The position numbers were made by a program, and so were the translations under genes. Shown here in pieces: positions 1 to 9,385 of a stretch of DNA of 21,521 nt. The stretch is taken from assembly GCA_004114245.1 (NCBI GenBank), contig QZWS01000152.1:1-21521 (forward strand). Reading direction: 5' to 3'. Source of the DNA: Zoopage sp. CT-All. Its lineage: Eukaryota > Zoopagomycota > Zoopagomycetes > Zoopagales > Zoopagaceae. Under the pieces are notes generated by a model. It searched no databases. It was not told the DNA's origin and was given only the letters and a program-made list of their open reading frames with translations. Every line of letters starts with the position of its first letter. Position 1 is the stretch's first letter.

Positions 1-376
1 CATAGTAGCTCAAGTTTCTGCAGGAATGTATGTAATATATTGCGTTTAGTAATAACTATGGATCACTTTCAACTCTCTTCAACTTCCTATTTGCCAACTA
101 CAATGCATATCACTATAGTGCACTGAGGTTCACTAGATTATCTATTAGTTACTACCTTATGCACCACATCCATCCCACTCCACTGATCACCGAACAGCAC
201 ATCACCTGCCACAAGAGCACACGGATTGTAACACACAAATGATCCCAAGATGGCAAGCTGCAGTCTCGAGAATGACAAGGGATTGAATACGGATGCATAG
301 GGATATGGCAGATTACAGCAAACGATATCGTCACGCCATTGTGTCGATAACCGGCACCACATTCACGTGGTCTTGA
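1..376. other. Left edge, no gene supported
   Basis: I see no recognisable gene here. A 74-codon open frame on the minus strand (138-362) matches no family I know and has no convincing start context. The stretch would be the 3' flank of the Kre9/Knh1-like gene that ends at 377 on the minus strand. Confidence 0.4.
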
Positions 377-973
377 TCACAGCGCCACGTGGGCCGCAGA
401 AGCAACCAAGGCCACGGTCGCCACCATCACCGTGCCGCCGTGCCACCGTCCCGCGGCACTCGACGTCGTATTCGATCCGTTATTAGCAGCATTGCCGGGG
501 GAGGCACCTCCCCCGCTGCCCGTGTTAGTTCCACCCCGGCCACCCACCACCGGCTGCACCTCCGTCACCGTCGTCCCGTTGCCAACCACAACGCCGCGCC
601 CCAAGCCCTCGTTCATCACGGTAAAGAGAGGGCTGTAGGCCATGCCGGCCTTGACGCGGTATTGATTGGAGGTGGGCAGGGTTCCTGTCAATATGAACCG
701 TACCGCGCCGTCCGATTCCCGGGGCGCAGTGACGAGGATGCCGAGGAAACGCGACGCATTTGGGTCGCCGTGGACGAGCTCGAGCCTGAGCGGCGCGAGG
801 GTGGAGAGCGGGGCGTTGGTGGGGTCAGCGGCCTCCCAGCGGATGGATACTTCCGTGGACGCGGACCAGATAGTGCCGATGGACGGGGAGGTTATAGTAA
901 CGAGGGTTGCATGCGTATATACTGTGGTAATGGCAAGGAGGAGGAGGAGGAGCACGGCGAGGAGGCACGACAT
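377..973 (-). CDS. GPI-anchored Kre9/Knh1-like cell-wall protein
   Basis: Predicted 198-residue secreted protein, single exon. I start it at the ATG at 973 because that Met is followed at once by a Leu-rich signal peptide (residues 2 to about 21, ending VYTHA). The frame is open upstream to 1075, but that extension would bury the signal. Residues about 23-115 have the layout of the Kre9/Knh1 N-terminal (Ser-Thr-rich GPI-anchored) domain: ITSPSIGTIWSAS, then IRWEA, LRLELVHGD, a conserved turn and YRVKAGMAYSPLFTV. A Gly/Asn/Ser/Thr-rich linker with several N-x-S/T sequons follows, then a small-residue stretch and a hydrophobic C-terminus (VMVATVALVASAAHVAL), as expected for GPI attachment. The family acts at the fungal plasma membrane and wall, linked to beta-1,6-glucan. 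It lies 120 nt downstream of PDA1 on the same strand. The family call is from motif layout only. Confidence 0.8.
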   Translation of the reverse strand: MSCLLAVLLLLLLAITTVYTHATLVTITSPSIGTIWSASTEVSIRWEAADPTNAPLSTLAPLRLELVHGDPNASRFLGILVTAPRESDGAVRFILTGTLPTSNQYRVKAGMAYSPLFTVMNEGLGRGVVVGNGTTVTEVQPVVGGRGGTNTGSGGGASPGNAANNGSNTTSSAAGRWHGGTVMVATVALVASAAHVAL

Positions 974-1093
974 GGCGGGCGGAGTGGAGGCGGCGGCTGG
1001 CGTCGGGGTCGGTGTAGCCAATGGCAGGCAGCAGCCAATTTGAAGCAACAAGGGGTCCTGGCACAAACACCGCAAATCTACTCCACACCCTTC

Positions 1094-2346
1094 CTAGCGA
1101 AACCTATGCACCTCTTCGACATCTCGCCCGCGCAGCATCTCCGGCTCCGTGCCCTCCACATAGATGTCCGTCCACAGCTCACCCGCCTCGGGCTCGGGCA
1201 TCGCCTTGGCCGCCTCCACATCCGCATCGACCTCGCGCCGCACCTCCTTCTCCAGCACCTTCAGCTCATCCTCGCTAGTTACCGCACCAACATCTAGCAT
1301 GCGCTGCCGTAGCCCGGTTATCGGGTCTTTCTCACTGCGCATGCGCTGGATCTCCTCGCGCGTGCGGTACGTCGTGCCAGGATCCGACATGGAATGACCG
1401 CCGTATCGGTACGTTACAAACTCGAGCACAATCGGAAGCTGCGTATTAACAATGTGCTGGCGCGAGAACTCGATGGCGCACTTCACGGCGAATACATCCA
1501 TGGCGTTGACGCGCAGCCCGGGTATGTAGTCACCACGCTTGTAGTATTCGGTGGAGCCCGACGACCGCGCTGCCGACGTGCCCATTCCGTAGAGATTGTT
1601 CTCGCAAGCAAAGATCACCGGGAGCTGCCACAGCTTGGCCATGTTGAAGGCCTCAAACACCTGGCCCTGGTTGGAGGCGCCGTCGCCATACAGCGCCAGC
1701 GACACGGTGCCAGTCTCGCCGCGGTACTTGTGCGCAAAGGCCAGGCCAGCGCCCACCGGCACCTGCGCACCGACGATCCCGTTTCCGCCGTAGAAATTCG
1801 GCGTAAACATGTGCATGCTTCCACCCTTGCCGCGCGCGGCCCCGGCGCCACGGCCCAGCAATTCCGCCAAAATACTCTGCACCGGCGTGCCCCGCATGTG
1901 CGTGAACCCATGGCACCTGTACGCGGTTATCAGCGAGTCCTTGGCCGTCAAACCCGCCTCGCATCCAATCGGGATCGCCTCCTGCCCGGTGCACAGGTGC
2001 AGGAACCCGCGGATGAGCTTCTGCTTGTAGAGAGCGTCCGCGGCCATCTCCATGCGGCGCACGCGCGTCATGTCACGATACATCGTGAGCATCTCACCGC
2101 GGGTGGTGGTAACGCTGAGCGAGGGCTCAGTCGGGAGGTTATGGCAGGCAAAGGTCGACTCTGGCAGGGAAAAGGTGTAGGAGGTGTCGTCCGAGTTTGC
2201 GTCGCTGGCCAGGCCACGGCGGGCGAGCGGCGCCCCCAGCGCAGCAGCGCGCTTCTAACACGTGAATATTACAGGTGTGGAGGAATTCGATGACGACGTA
2301 CGAGATGGGCGGAGGCGGCGAGGACCGTGCGGGGCATGGGCAGCAT
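1094..2346 (-). CDS. PDA1: Pyruvate dehydrogenase E1 alpha subunit, mitochondrial
   Basis: E1 alpha of the pyruvate dehydrogenase complex carries out TPP-dependent decarboxylation of pyruvate in the mitochondrial matrix, together with E1 beta. The single long frame lacks its N-terminus. I restore it with one 47-nt GT-AG intron at 2255-2301 (donor GTACGT, acceptor TTAG): exon 1 2302-2346 (15 codons starting MLPMPRTVL), exon 2 1094-2254, total 401 residues, the normal length for the family. The joined N-terminus is Arg/Ala-rich, with LARRGLAS as a likely presequence cleavage region. Clear landmarks are YRCHGFTHMRG, GKGGSMHM, the TPP motif GDGASNQGQVFEAFNMAK..ENN, and the regulatory phosphorylation loop YRYGGHSMSDPGTTYR with its site-1 serine. 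The match to yeast Pda1 runs end to end. The intron sits exactly in the presequence. Confidence 0.97.
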
Positions 2347-2721
2347 TTTGCAGAGCGAACGCTGGATCGCGGTCCGGGCTGCAGGTCATTCCCAGGTACC
2401 GCTTGCATGCAGGCAGACATGGCATTGCACCAATGGACATGCGCAGCTTTGCAACGAGCCTGTCCATTCTTCCTCAGCCATTCCATGCCAATCCCCGTCC
2501 TTGCTCTTTGATGTAATGCAGGCAACCAGGCAATGGTCAAGTCATGTCTTTGACATGCCTTATACTGCAGTATCCATTTCAATGAAATCAAGCCTATGCA
2601 TTGAATATATGACTGGGCACCGACTTCACAACAATCAGTTCACTGTGTGCGGACACATGCAACTTCGACATGCGTTACTTCAATGCAAACATTGGTAGTA
2701 GCATTCATACTGACTACCAGG
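2347..2721. other. Intergenic: PDA1 promoter and 3' flank of the secreted-protein gene
   Basis: About 375 bases upstream of PDA1 (transcribed leftwards) and downstream of the orphan secreted protein. A 150-codon minus-strand open frame crossing it (2139-2591) overlaps the real PDA1 5' end out of frame and has no coding character. I see no RNA gene or strong repeat. Confidence 0.5.
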
Positions 2722-3711
2722 TCAATCATGGCGCTTACCCTGGTACGCAATATTCGGCACCTGAAGCGATAAAACTGCCTCATGACCCTGCTCCGACTCG
2801 CGGACAACTTCAATATACCAAGTCATAATCTGCCGGCCTGCTTCTGCCTCGCTTAAGATTCCCGGGACCATTTTAATCGCTAGCCTTATCATGCGCCCGT
2901 AGAATGACTCAGATTCGCTTCCCGTCTGGTCTGCAGTCGCGGTGCGAGTGGTTAACCTCAACACTTCATTGGGATACGCTTTCCGAAAACTGGTAGCCAT
3001 GGCGAGCAGCCAGTTGCGTATTTGCTGCATGGGCTTATTGGCGGAGCTCGGTGTGATATTACAAGTCATGTGGATTGGACTACGGACGCACGTCACCCCG
3101 GAAATGTCTGGAAGCAAGTTGACGTCAGCTGTGTTTCTACTCCAATGCACAAACAGCTGGTCAAGCATCTGCTCTGGGAGTGTGACGGACGGGTCGGTGC
3201 TGACGTCAGCCGTGGCAAGTGGGGTAGTTACACTGTTCGAAGAAACACGTTTGTGTGCTTGTCGCAAGTCATTTGTTTGCGAGCGGGGTGTCACGGGAGC
3301 CGACTGTTGCTGGACTGTGGCGATGCGACCATCAGACGGGACAGACTCTTCCACCAACGTCGATTCTCTTTTGGCTTCCTTGCGTTTTTTCTTGATCTCT
3401 TCCATGCGCTCCCTATGGCCTGGATAATATTGGGCCCGTCCGAGTTCTTCATTCGACGAGGTGGGCGGAAACCGGGACCGAGGAAGTGGTGCCCCACGAG
3501 AGAGCGTTGCATCGTGGTCACTGGCATTTTGCTTCGAGGTCGGCTTGGTATACTTGTGGTTATATTTGGGTTTCTTGTGATGATGCTGGCTGTCTGGATT
3601 TCTGGTTGGAGGATTGCCAGATGCGTCGGTGAGAGGAATGCTTGCCAAGAGGAGAGCGACACCTAGCAGGGCAGTCGAGGCGGGGCAACGGAGTAATGAT
3701 TTGAGGTGCAT
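2722..3711 (-). CDS. Orphan secreted protein with basic region
   Basis: A 329-residue single-exon protein of no family I recognise. A clear signal peptide covers residues 1 to about 31 (MHLKSLLRCPASTALLGVAL, then LLASIPLTDASG). The next 60 residues are His/Lys/Asn-rich and low in complexity. A strongly charged helix follows around 97-118 (RERMEEIKKKRKEAKRE), then a Ser/Thr/Gln-rich linker, and from about 180 a more ordinary mixed sequence with two cysteines (CVRSPIHMTC) and an N-I-T sequon. No C-terminal hydrophobic tail is visible, so it is probably soluble and exported. Its general plan (signal, basic low-complexity part, charged helix, compact C-terminus) resembles the other orphan secreted gene at 20552-21253, although the residues do not align convincingly. 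Function unknown. Confidence 0.7.
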   Translation of the reverse strand: MHLKSLLRCPASTALLGVALLLASIPLTDASGNPPTRNPDSQHHHKKPKYNHKYTKPTSKQNASDHDATLSRGAPLPRSRFPPTSSNEELGRAQYYPGHRERMEEIKKKRKEAKRESTLVEESVPSDGRIATVQQQSAPVTPRSQTNDLRQAHKRVSSNSVTTPLATADVSTDPSVTLPEQMLDQLFVHWSRNTADVNLLPDISGVTCVRSPIHMTCNITPSSANKPMQQIRNWLLAMATSFRKAYPNEVLRLTTRTATADQTGSESESFYGRMIRLAIKMVPGILSEAEAGRQIMTWYIEVVRESEQGHEAVLSLQVPNIAYQGKRHD

Positions 3712-4343
3712 GCTTGTGATCCTTCGGATGGTGACGTTATGTGCTAGTTGCTGCAGGCTTGGTGCGGTTGGTGCGGGAAATAGGGGCCAAGGCCATGTGG
3801 TAACCTGTGTGAAAAAGATCCGCTAGCCACATGGCTTTTGACCACTGCTCCAATAGGTTATGTGCAGGGGGCTTATTTTAGGCGCTTGTCTCTTTTGAAT
3901 AATTGAGGTAGGCACCTAAAATAAGCACCCCTGGTTATGTGTCCAACACCTAATGATTCAACTCCTATATTGTACATCCCATTATGATAATTTAAGGTAT
4001 CTATTAGTAGGATTGCAAGAAAAGATAGACAATTCTGGTCTGCAATATCCTGCTGAGTTCACTACTACCAACAGTATCTTGTATACTGCAAGAAAAGGCA
4101 ACAATGATCTCGTGATCTCAAACTTTTGGACAAAGAGAAACCATGTCCAAGGCACTGCTGGTAGCATCCTCTAATGTCATCCCTTTCTGTTATTCTGATG
4201 GGCTATATATATGCATTGCCATGGCGATAAAATTATACTGTGATTGACTATACAAAAGCTACTATTGGCACTACCGATCCTTAAAAAAACTATCGAGGCA
4301 GAACAATCACCTCCCAGGCGCCCCGCCAGCGCCTTAGCCGTCC
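3712..4343. other. AT-rich intergenic region with a MITE
   Basis: Divergent intergenic space between the secreted-protein gene (minus) and the ABCA gene (plus). It holds the hAT-type MITE at 3865-3933. A 73-codon plus-strand frame (3953-4174) is more AT-rich than the neighbouring genes. I cannot assign it, and I treat it as non-coding or a decayed fragment. The last 150 bases before 4344 should include the ABCA promoter. Confidence 0.5.
3865..3933. mobile_element. 69-bp hAT-type MITE with 8-bp target duplication
   Basis: Near-perfect terminal inverted repeats: the left arm 3865-3885 begins CAGGGGGCTTATTTTAGG, and the right arm 3912-3933 read in reverse begins CAGGGGTGCTTATTTTAGG. They are separated by a 26-bp centre. 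The element is flanked by an exact 8-bp direct repeat, GTTATGTG, at 3857-3864 and 3934-3941. CAGGG termini and 8-bp duplications are hallmarks of the hAT superfamily. At 69 bp it encodes nothing and must have been moved by a transposase elsewhere. The intact duplication suggests it is not very old. Confidence 0.8.
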
Positions 4344-7300
4344 ATGTCCCTTCCCACAGACTCGAACGCCGCTTCTACCGTTGCCGTTATTCAGCATGCA
4401 GACAGCCTTGACGCTGCCAGTGCAAGGGGCTCTGCCGAGATCAAGCCCATTCAGCTGCATCGAACCTCTACCGCACAAGCCATTGATCGGCAGTGGTCCG
4501 TTGCCCGCTGGTTCGATCAGCTGCGAATCATGTTGCGACGCAATTTTCTTCTTCAGGTGTGCATAATTCATTACGCTAATATGCAGTAACCATGCGGCTT
4601 GACAGTGGCGATCTCGCAAGACAACCCTCGCACAAATTCTGCTTGGCCCATTTCTCTTCCTGCTGCTTCTGTTTGCGCTACAAAAAATAGACAATAATCG
4701 ACAGGGCAGTAGCGAGTATCATCCAACTGCGTATCCGCTCGAGGGAGTTCCAGCCTGTCAGGGATTCGCCGTCGAGGATCCATGCATTAATATGATATTT
4801 GCGCCTGGTAGCGACGTGACCGCGAAGAAAATTATCGGGCTATTTGCGAATCGAAATAAGGAAAGGACTGGGTTGCATTGGTCGCTGGAAGAGAGCTTTA
4901 GTTCATTGGCCTTGCAGCATTGATGGCGCTGATCTTGACGCTAGATCTGTCAGGACCCCCAGCTCGCGTCATGGGCCTCGTGCCAGTGGCCGATAGTGCG
5001 GCGATATATGACTATGTGCTAAAGTTTCCCAATACTACTCGATACGGTAACGTGTATTGTCGGAAGGTGCACTGCTGACTTGTTTCTCAGGCATCGATTT
5101 TTCTCGCAATTCTGGGACATACCAGTATCAAATCTGGTACAACGCGTCGTTAAATGCTAATGGAACATATGATAATAATCTCCTTGCACTCACTCGCGGG
5201 CTTGACGAAGCTATAAGTATCAAAAATCCAAGCATTTGCCATGTCTGACCCTGTCATTCCCCCTAGTTGCTGTGGCCAACGATGTGAATGCCGCCACCTC
5301 TGCTACCGTCGATATTTCCCTCAAAGATTGGCCGCGCGTACCACCAAAAACGCTCGCCGACGACATCATTGCGCAATTCGGCGCACTCTTCTTCTTCTGC
5401 ACGGAAATGATTATCTTCATGTCCGTGTTGAGCGTCATTGTGGCGGAGAAGGAGCTCGGACTGCGCGAAATGATGGAACAAATGGGTTTGCGCAGCGAGG
5501 TATACTGGATAAGTTGGGCGATAAATAATGCCATAATCACCGCTGCCTGTGCGCTAACCACTGTGGCTTTTGGATACGCATTCCAATTTGAGACGTTTCG
5601 AAACACAAACTCTGCCGTGGGCTCCATGCTGCTGTGTATGACGCTAATGTGCTGCGCATAGGTCATGTTATTGACATTTTTTCTGTTTGGAATGGCAATG
5701 GTCATGCTTGCATTTTTTCTCACCTGCTTTCTTCGCCAATCGCGTCCCGCCGTCTTTGTTGGAATATTTTCTTTTGTCATCGGTCTACTCTTTCAGTCAT
5801 TTGTCTTCTCCAACTCTTTCGTGGGCTATATTTGGTGGGACCGCGATACTAGCAGAGCTGGATGGCTTGGTACGTTGCCTCGATTGTTCTTCACCCAACC
5901 TCTAACCGCACTAGTCCTCATGTTCTTCCCGTTCTTCAACTTTGGAAAGTTCTACCTCGACGTTAGCCTGCGTACTGTTGGCAAGCTGGATGTCCTCACT
6001 GGTCTGTACACTCCTGGCCCAGGTATTTTTCTGTGTCGACTTCCCTGTATCCATATTTGCCATTAGGGTTCTTTTGGAAAGATATATACGAACCAGTGAC
6101 GAAAGACTTCCTTCCCACATATGGATCACAAGGCGACTTTCACCAACCAGATGTTCCCGCTCCGATCCAGAGCTGGTACTTTCTCTTGATGAACATTGCA
6201 TTTTATGGTCTTCTCACATGGTTTGACCATATATTCATGAATTTGAGTATAACAATAGTAGGTACTTTGACAAAGTCATGCCTACGGTCAGCGGTCGCCG
6301 CCGTGCGCCATGGTTCTTCCTTCAGCCGTCGTACTGGAGTTTTGGCCGTTCCCGCACGGTTGATGCACGCACATGGCTGAAGGACGTCACAGCCGGATCT
6401 GTTCCAGTAAGCTGTTATTCGCCGAATCCAACATGCCAATGTTATCTGCAGGGGGAAGACGAAGATGTAGCTCTGGAGCGAAAGACGGCGACAGACACGG
6501 CCGTGAAGGCTGCCATTCGCGTTGTTGGCCTTCAAAAGATTTTCCGCTCGAGCATATTTCGCCGAACTGCAAAAGACAAAGTTGCAGTCAAGAATCTGTG
6601 CTTGAATTTTGAAGAGGGCAAACTGTATGGCAGTCGTCATCGTATTATCCAATATTGAGCTCTATCCAGGTTTGCACTGCTTGGACAAAACGGCGCTGGA
6701 AAGACCACAACGATGAACATGCTGTCAGGTACCATACCACCGACCACTGGCGATGCATGGTTCCATGGCTACACGCTTGGCAATCACATTGACAAGATCC
6801 GTTCCATGCTTGGCGTCTGCCCTCAGCACGATGTTCTATTTGGCGAGATGAATGCCAAAGAGCATGTGGAGCTGTATGCTGGCTTGAAGGGCATCCCGCA
6901 CGCCGAGATCCCCAAACTGACACAGGAGCGCCTCGAGGCCGTTCGACTATGGAACGTGCGGACGCGCCAGGTGAGCGCGTACAGCGGTGGAATGAAGCGT
7001 AGATTGAGCGTCGTGCTGGCATCCATTGGCGATCCACGAATAGTATTCTTGGACGAGCCCACGACTGGCATGGATCCAGTCAACCGCCGCCACGTCTGGT
7101 CGTTCCTCGAAGCGTTTAAAAAAGACCGGGTTATTATTCTCACAACGCATTCGATGGAGGAAGCAGATGTTCTTGGCGATCGCATTGCAATCATGGCCCA
7201 CGGCGAACTTCGTGCGCTTGGCAACTCGATTCGTCTCAAGAATAAGTTTGGGGCTGGATATCGTATCTCGCTGATGACAACCGTGGAGGAAGCTGAAGAA

Positions 7301-7534
7301 GTCAAGGCCGATGTGGCTCGGCGAGTGCCCGAGGCGCGACTGGAGGATGACTCGGCTGGATCACTGCTATATCAGTTTCCCATGTCAGCATTGAACAAGA
7401 TTCCAGCGTTTGTCAAGCACTTGGAGAGCGAGGAGGATGCGCGGATCAATGCCTGGGGCATTTCACAGACGACCCTGGAGGAGGTATTTTTGCGGCTGAA
7501 TCGCACAGCCAACACAAGCAGCGCGCGGGAATAG
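4344..7534 (+). CDS. Half-size ABCA-family ABC transporter
   Basis: Reconstructed as ten exons: 4344-4556, 4606-4900, 4945-5046, 5091-5216, 5267-5616, 5662-6022, 6067-6220, 6262-6406, 6452-6624, 6670-7534. The result is 927 residues, with every junction in phase and all nine introns GT-AG of 41-50 nt. One membrane domain precedes one nucleotide-binding domain. The first helix follows RKTTLAQILLGP. A large lumenal loop with N-glycosylation sequons runs to about residue 270, then a block of helices begins near FGALFFFCTEM and carries the family motif EKELGLREMMEQMGL. The classic LLTWYFDKV...PWFFLQPSYW precedes the NBD. The NBD shows Walker A GQNGAGKTTT (about 645-654), Q-loop CPQHD (about 692), signature YSGGMKRRLS (about 745), Walker B VFLDEP (about 765) and H-loop TTHSMEEAD (His about 800). 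ABCA proteins move lipids or lipid-like substrates; the substrate here is unknown. A half transporter would have to dimerise. Confidence 0.93.
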
Positions 7535-7774
7535 AGAATTCGCCAAGCGCTCAGAGAACTGTTGCAACTGCTGCACTGATCTCGTCAAGAAGAGGCTACC
7601 AGGAACTGATCGTAGAAAGATTTATAATGAGGCCGCTCTCCTCTAGTCTACCCTGTGAAATGAATATGTATTCCTAAACATTAAATGCTCCACATTGCTT
7701 AGAAAGGGATGTTTGCAATAATAGAGTCATCGCCTGCGTGCATGTGACGTGTTTCTGCTGCCCAGATCTCTCCA
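7535..7774. other. Intergenic, ABCA to rpiB
   Basis: 240 bases between two plus-strand genes. They should hold the ABCA terminator and the rpiB promoter. I see no repeat or RNA gene. Confidence 0.5.
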
Positions 7775-8293
7775 ATGGCAATGTCATTTGCCAAATCCAC
7801 GGTGTACATTGCCGCAGACCACGGCGGTATTTACTCCGAAAATACGCCCACCTGAATCTGAAGATTGCAAGGATTCGAGCTGAAGCAGGCGATCGTCGCG
7901 CACCTCGAGTCCACAAAGCGCGCCGTCGTTGATCTCGGCACACACTCGTCCGCCTCTGTCGACTATCCCGACTATGCCAAATCCCTGGCCGCGGCGGTTC
8001 TGGTTCCGTCGTCTCCGCGCAACTGCGGGATACTGATCTGCGGCACGGGAATCGGCATCAGCATGGCCGCGAACAAAATACACGGGATTCGTGCCGCGCT
8101 GTGCCACGACCACTACACTGCGGTTATGACGCGAAGGCACAACGATGCAAATGTGTTGGCGCTCGGTGGACGGGTGCTGGGCGTGGAGGTGGCCAAGGAG
8201 GCCGTGGATGCGTTCTTGGCAACGGAATTTGATGGTGGCCATCACCAGGCGCGCGTCGAGAAGATTCACTCCTTGGAGAAGGATGAGATGTGA
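7775..8293 (+). CDS. rpiB: Ribose-5-phosphate isomerase B (RpiB/LacAB family)
   Basis: Interconverts ribose 5-phosphate and ribulose 5-phosphate in the non-oxidative pentose phosphate pathway, or a related sugar phosphate. Two exons: 7775-7826 and 7872-8293, with a 45-nt GT-AG intron that splits the DHGG motif. The product is 157 residues, the usual length. Visible family landmarks are YIAADHGGFELK (residues 11-22), DLGTHSS (about 38-44), DYPDYA, the active-site loop ILICGTGIGISMAANK with the catalytic-position Cys at about 74, and RRHNDANVLALGGR with its His at about 107. A second in-frame ATG two codons in (7781) could be used instead. Most fungi rely on RpiA, so a B-type enzyme here is of interest. 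Whether it replaces or accompanies RpiA cannot be told from this window. It is convergent with the Arl3 gene. Confidence 0.95.
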
Positions 8294-8467
8294 AGTGAGT
8301 CTGTTATCCGTTGCAGGTGATTGGTCGTGGGAAAGAAGATATGCATAAATGCTTATGGTACATGTTGACGGCGAGTCATACCAAATGTGCTCGTCACACC
8401 AAATGCGCTCGTCACACCAAGTGCGCCTGACTCCCAGCTTGACGAAGAATACCTCCCCTCCCCTGCT
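8294..8467. other. Convergent 3' intergenic region
   Basis: 174 bases between the stops of rpiB (plus) and the Arl3/ARFRP1 gene (minus). It contains the 18-bp triple tandem repeat at 8375-8428. Both genes must end transcription here. Confidence 0.5.
8375..8428. repeat. 18-bp tandem repeat, three copies
   Basis: Three head-to-tail 18-bp units with consensus GTCACACCAAATGCGCTC. The first unit has two changes, and the third also varies, most at its end. It lies in the shared 3' region of two convergent genes. Confidence 0.85.
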
Positions 8468-9139
8468 TCACGTCGGAACAATTGGTGGCCGGGCATCGCG
8501 GTTTCGCTGCACCCGCATCACCATCCAATCAACCGCTTCCTGCACACCCTCCCCGGACAATGCCGACACCGCCAGTACTCTCGAATCCTGCGCATCCAGT
8601 CTCACTGCAATGCGGTTAAACACCTCCTTGACCTGCTCCACCGGCATCGCCTCCTCGCGATCCATCTTGTTGGCGAGCATCAACACGGGCGCGCCTTCGA
8701 CCTCGTCGTTGGATACCACACACTCGAGAACATCGCGACACTCCTCGAGCCGGGCCCGATCACACGCGTCGATGAGGAAGATGATGCCGTGCGCTTCCGC
8801 GTAGTATGATTCCCAGATTTTGTGCAGGTCCCGAGCACCGCCGAGATCCTGGAACGTGATCTTGCACTTGCCCATATCCACCTTGCCAACTGGTGTTGCC
8901 AGCGTCAATAAGGATTAAATATTAGCAAGTGTCGAAAAATATAGGCTGGGGGTGCCGTTACCATTCATACCGACAGTAGGCGTGATCTTATCGGCGCTCA
9001 GCCCGCGCACACCGGTGTAGATGGATTTGATGCGCTCCAGCAGCGTCGTCTTTCCCGCATTGTCGAGTCCGATGATGATGATATAAAATTCCTCACGGCG
9101 GGTCCAGTTGGCGTACAGGCCGTTCAGCAGTGTGAACAT
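8468..9139 (-). CDS. ARL3: Arl3/ARFRP1-type ARF-like GTPase, switch-II Gln replaced
   Basis: Golgi ARF-like GTPase, orthologous to yeast Arl3p and animal ARFRP1, acting upstream of Arl1 and golgins. Two exons: 8962-9139 and 8468-8889, joined over a 72-nt GT-AG intron. The product is 199 residues, against 198 in yeast and 201 in human. It begins MFTLLNGLYANW; there is no Gly2 myristoylation site, and Met-Phe is the N-terminus that NatC acetylates to target Arl3p to the Golgi. The P-loop is GLDNAGKTT (24-32), switch I PTVGMN, guanine motif LANKMD, and the family-specific tail is WMVMRVQRNRDARPP. Switch II reads FQDLGGARDL where yeast has FWDVGGQESL and human FWDLGGQEEL. The catalytic Gln is therefore Ala78, and the conserved Trp before the Asp is Gln. 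That predicts weak intrinsic and GAP-stimulated hydrolysis. UCH lies upstream on the same strand. Confidence 0.95.
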
Positions 9140-9385
9140 GCAGAGTTGCGGGGTTGGTTCAAACGTGACGGTGGTCAAACACACACTCCTTGTGCATCCT
9201 CTCTTTAACGGTGCAGGTGCAGCACCAATTGAAATGTACCTGTTTTCCGTGCTGATCGCTCTCAGGAGCACTTTAATAACAAAGGTGGTGCCTGGTTTCT
9301 GGAGAACGTGACGACCTGCATCTGGTTTCAAGACACGCATTAGTATGGGTGCCACCTCCCGCTCAACAGCTCTCCGTCAACCACA

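Noticed and set aside
389-1297. 302-codon plus-strand open frame
   Set aside because: Antisense to the Kre9/Knh1-like gene and the PDA1 3' end; low-complexity Arg/His/Gly-rich product typical of a shadow.
1394-2293. 299-codon plus-strand open frame across PDA1
   Set aside because: Shadow of the GC-rich PDA1 coding strand; no domain and no independent start context.
3953-4174. 73-codon frame as a transposase fragment
   Set aside because: No motif I can name; codon composition unlike the neighbouring genes.
8375-8428. CRISPR-like array
   Set aside because: Units are directly adjacent with no spacers, and the genome is eukaryotic.
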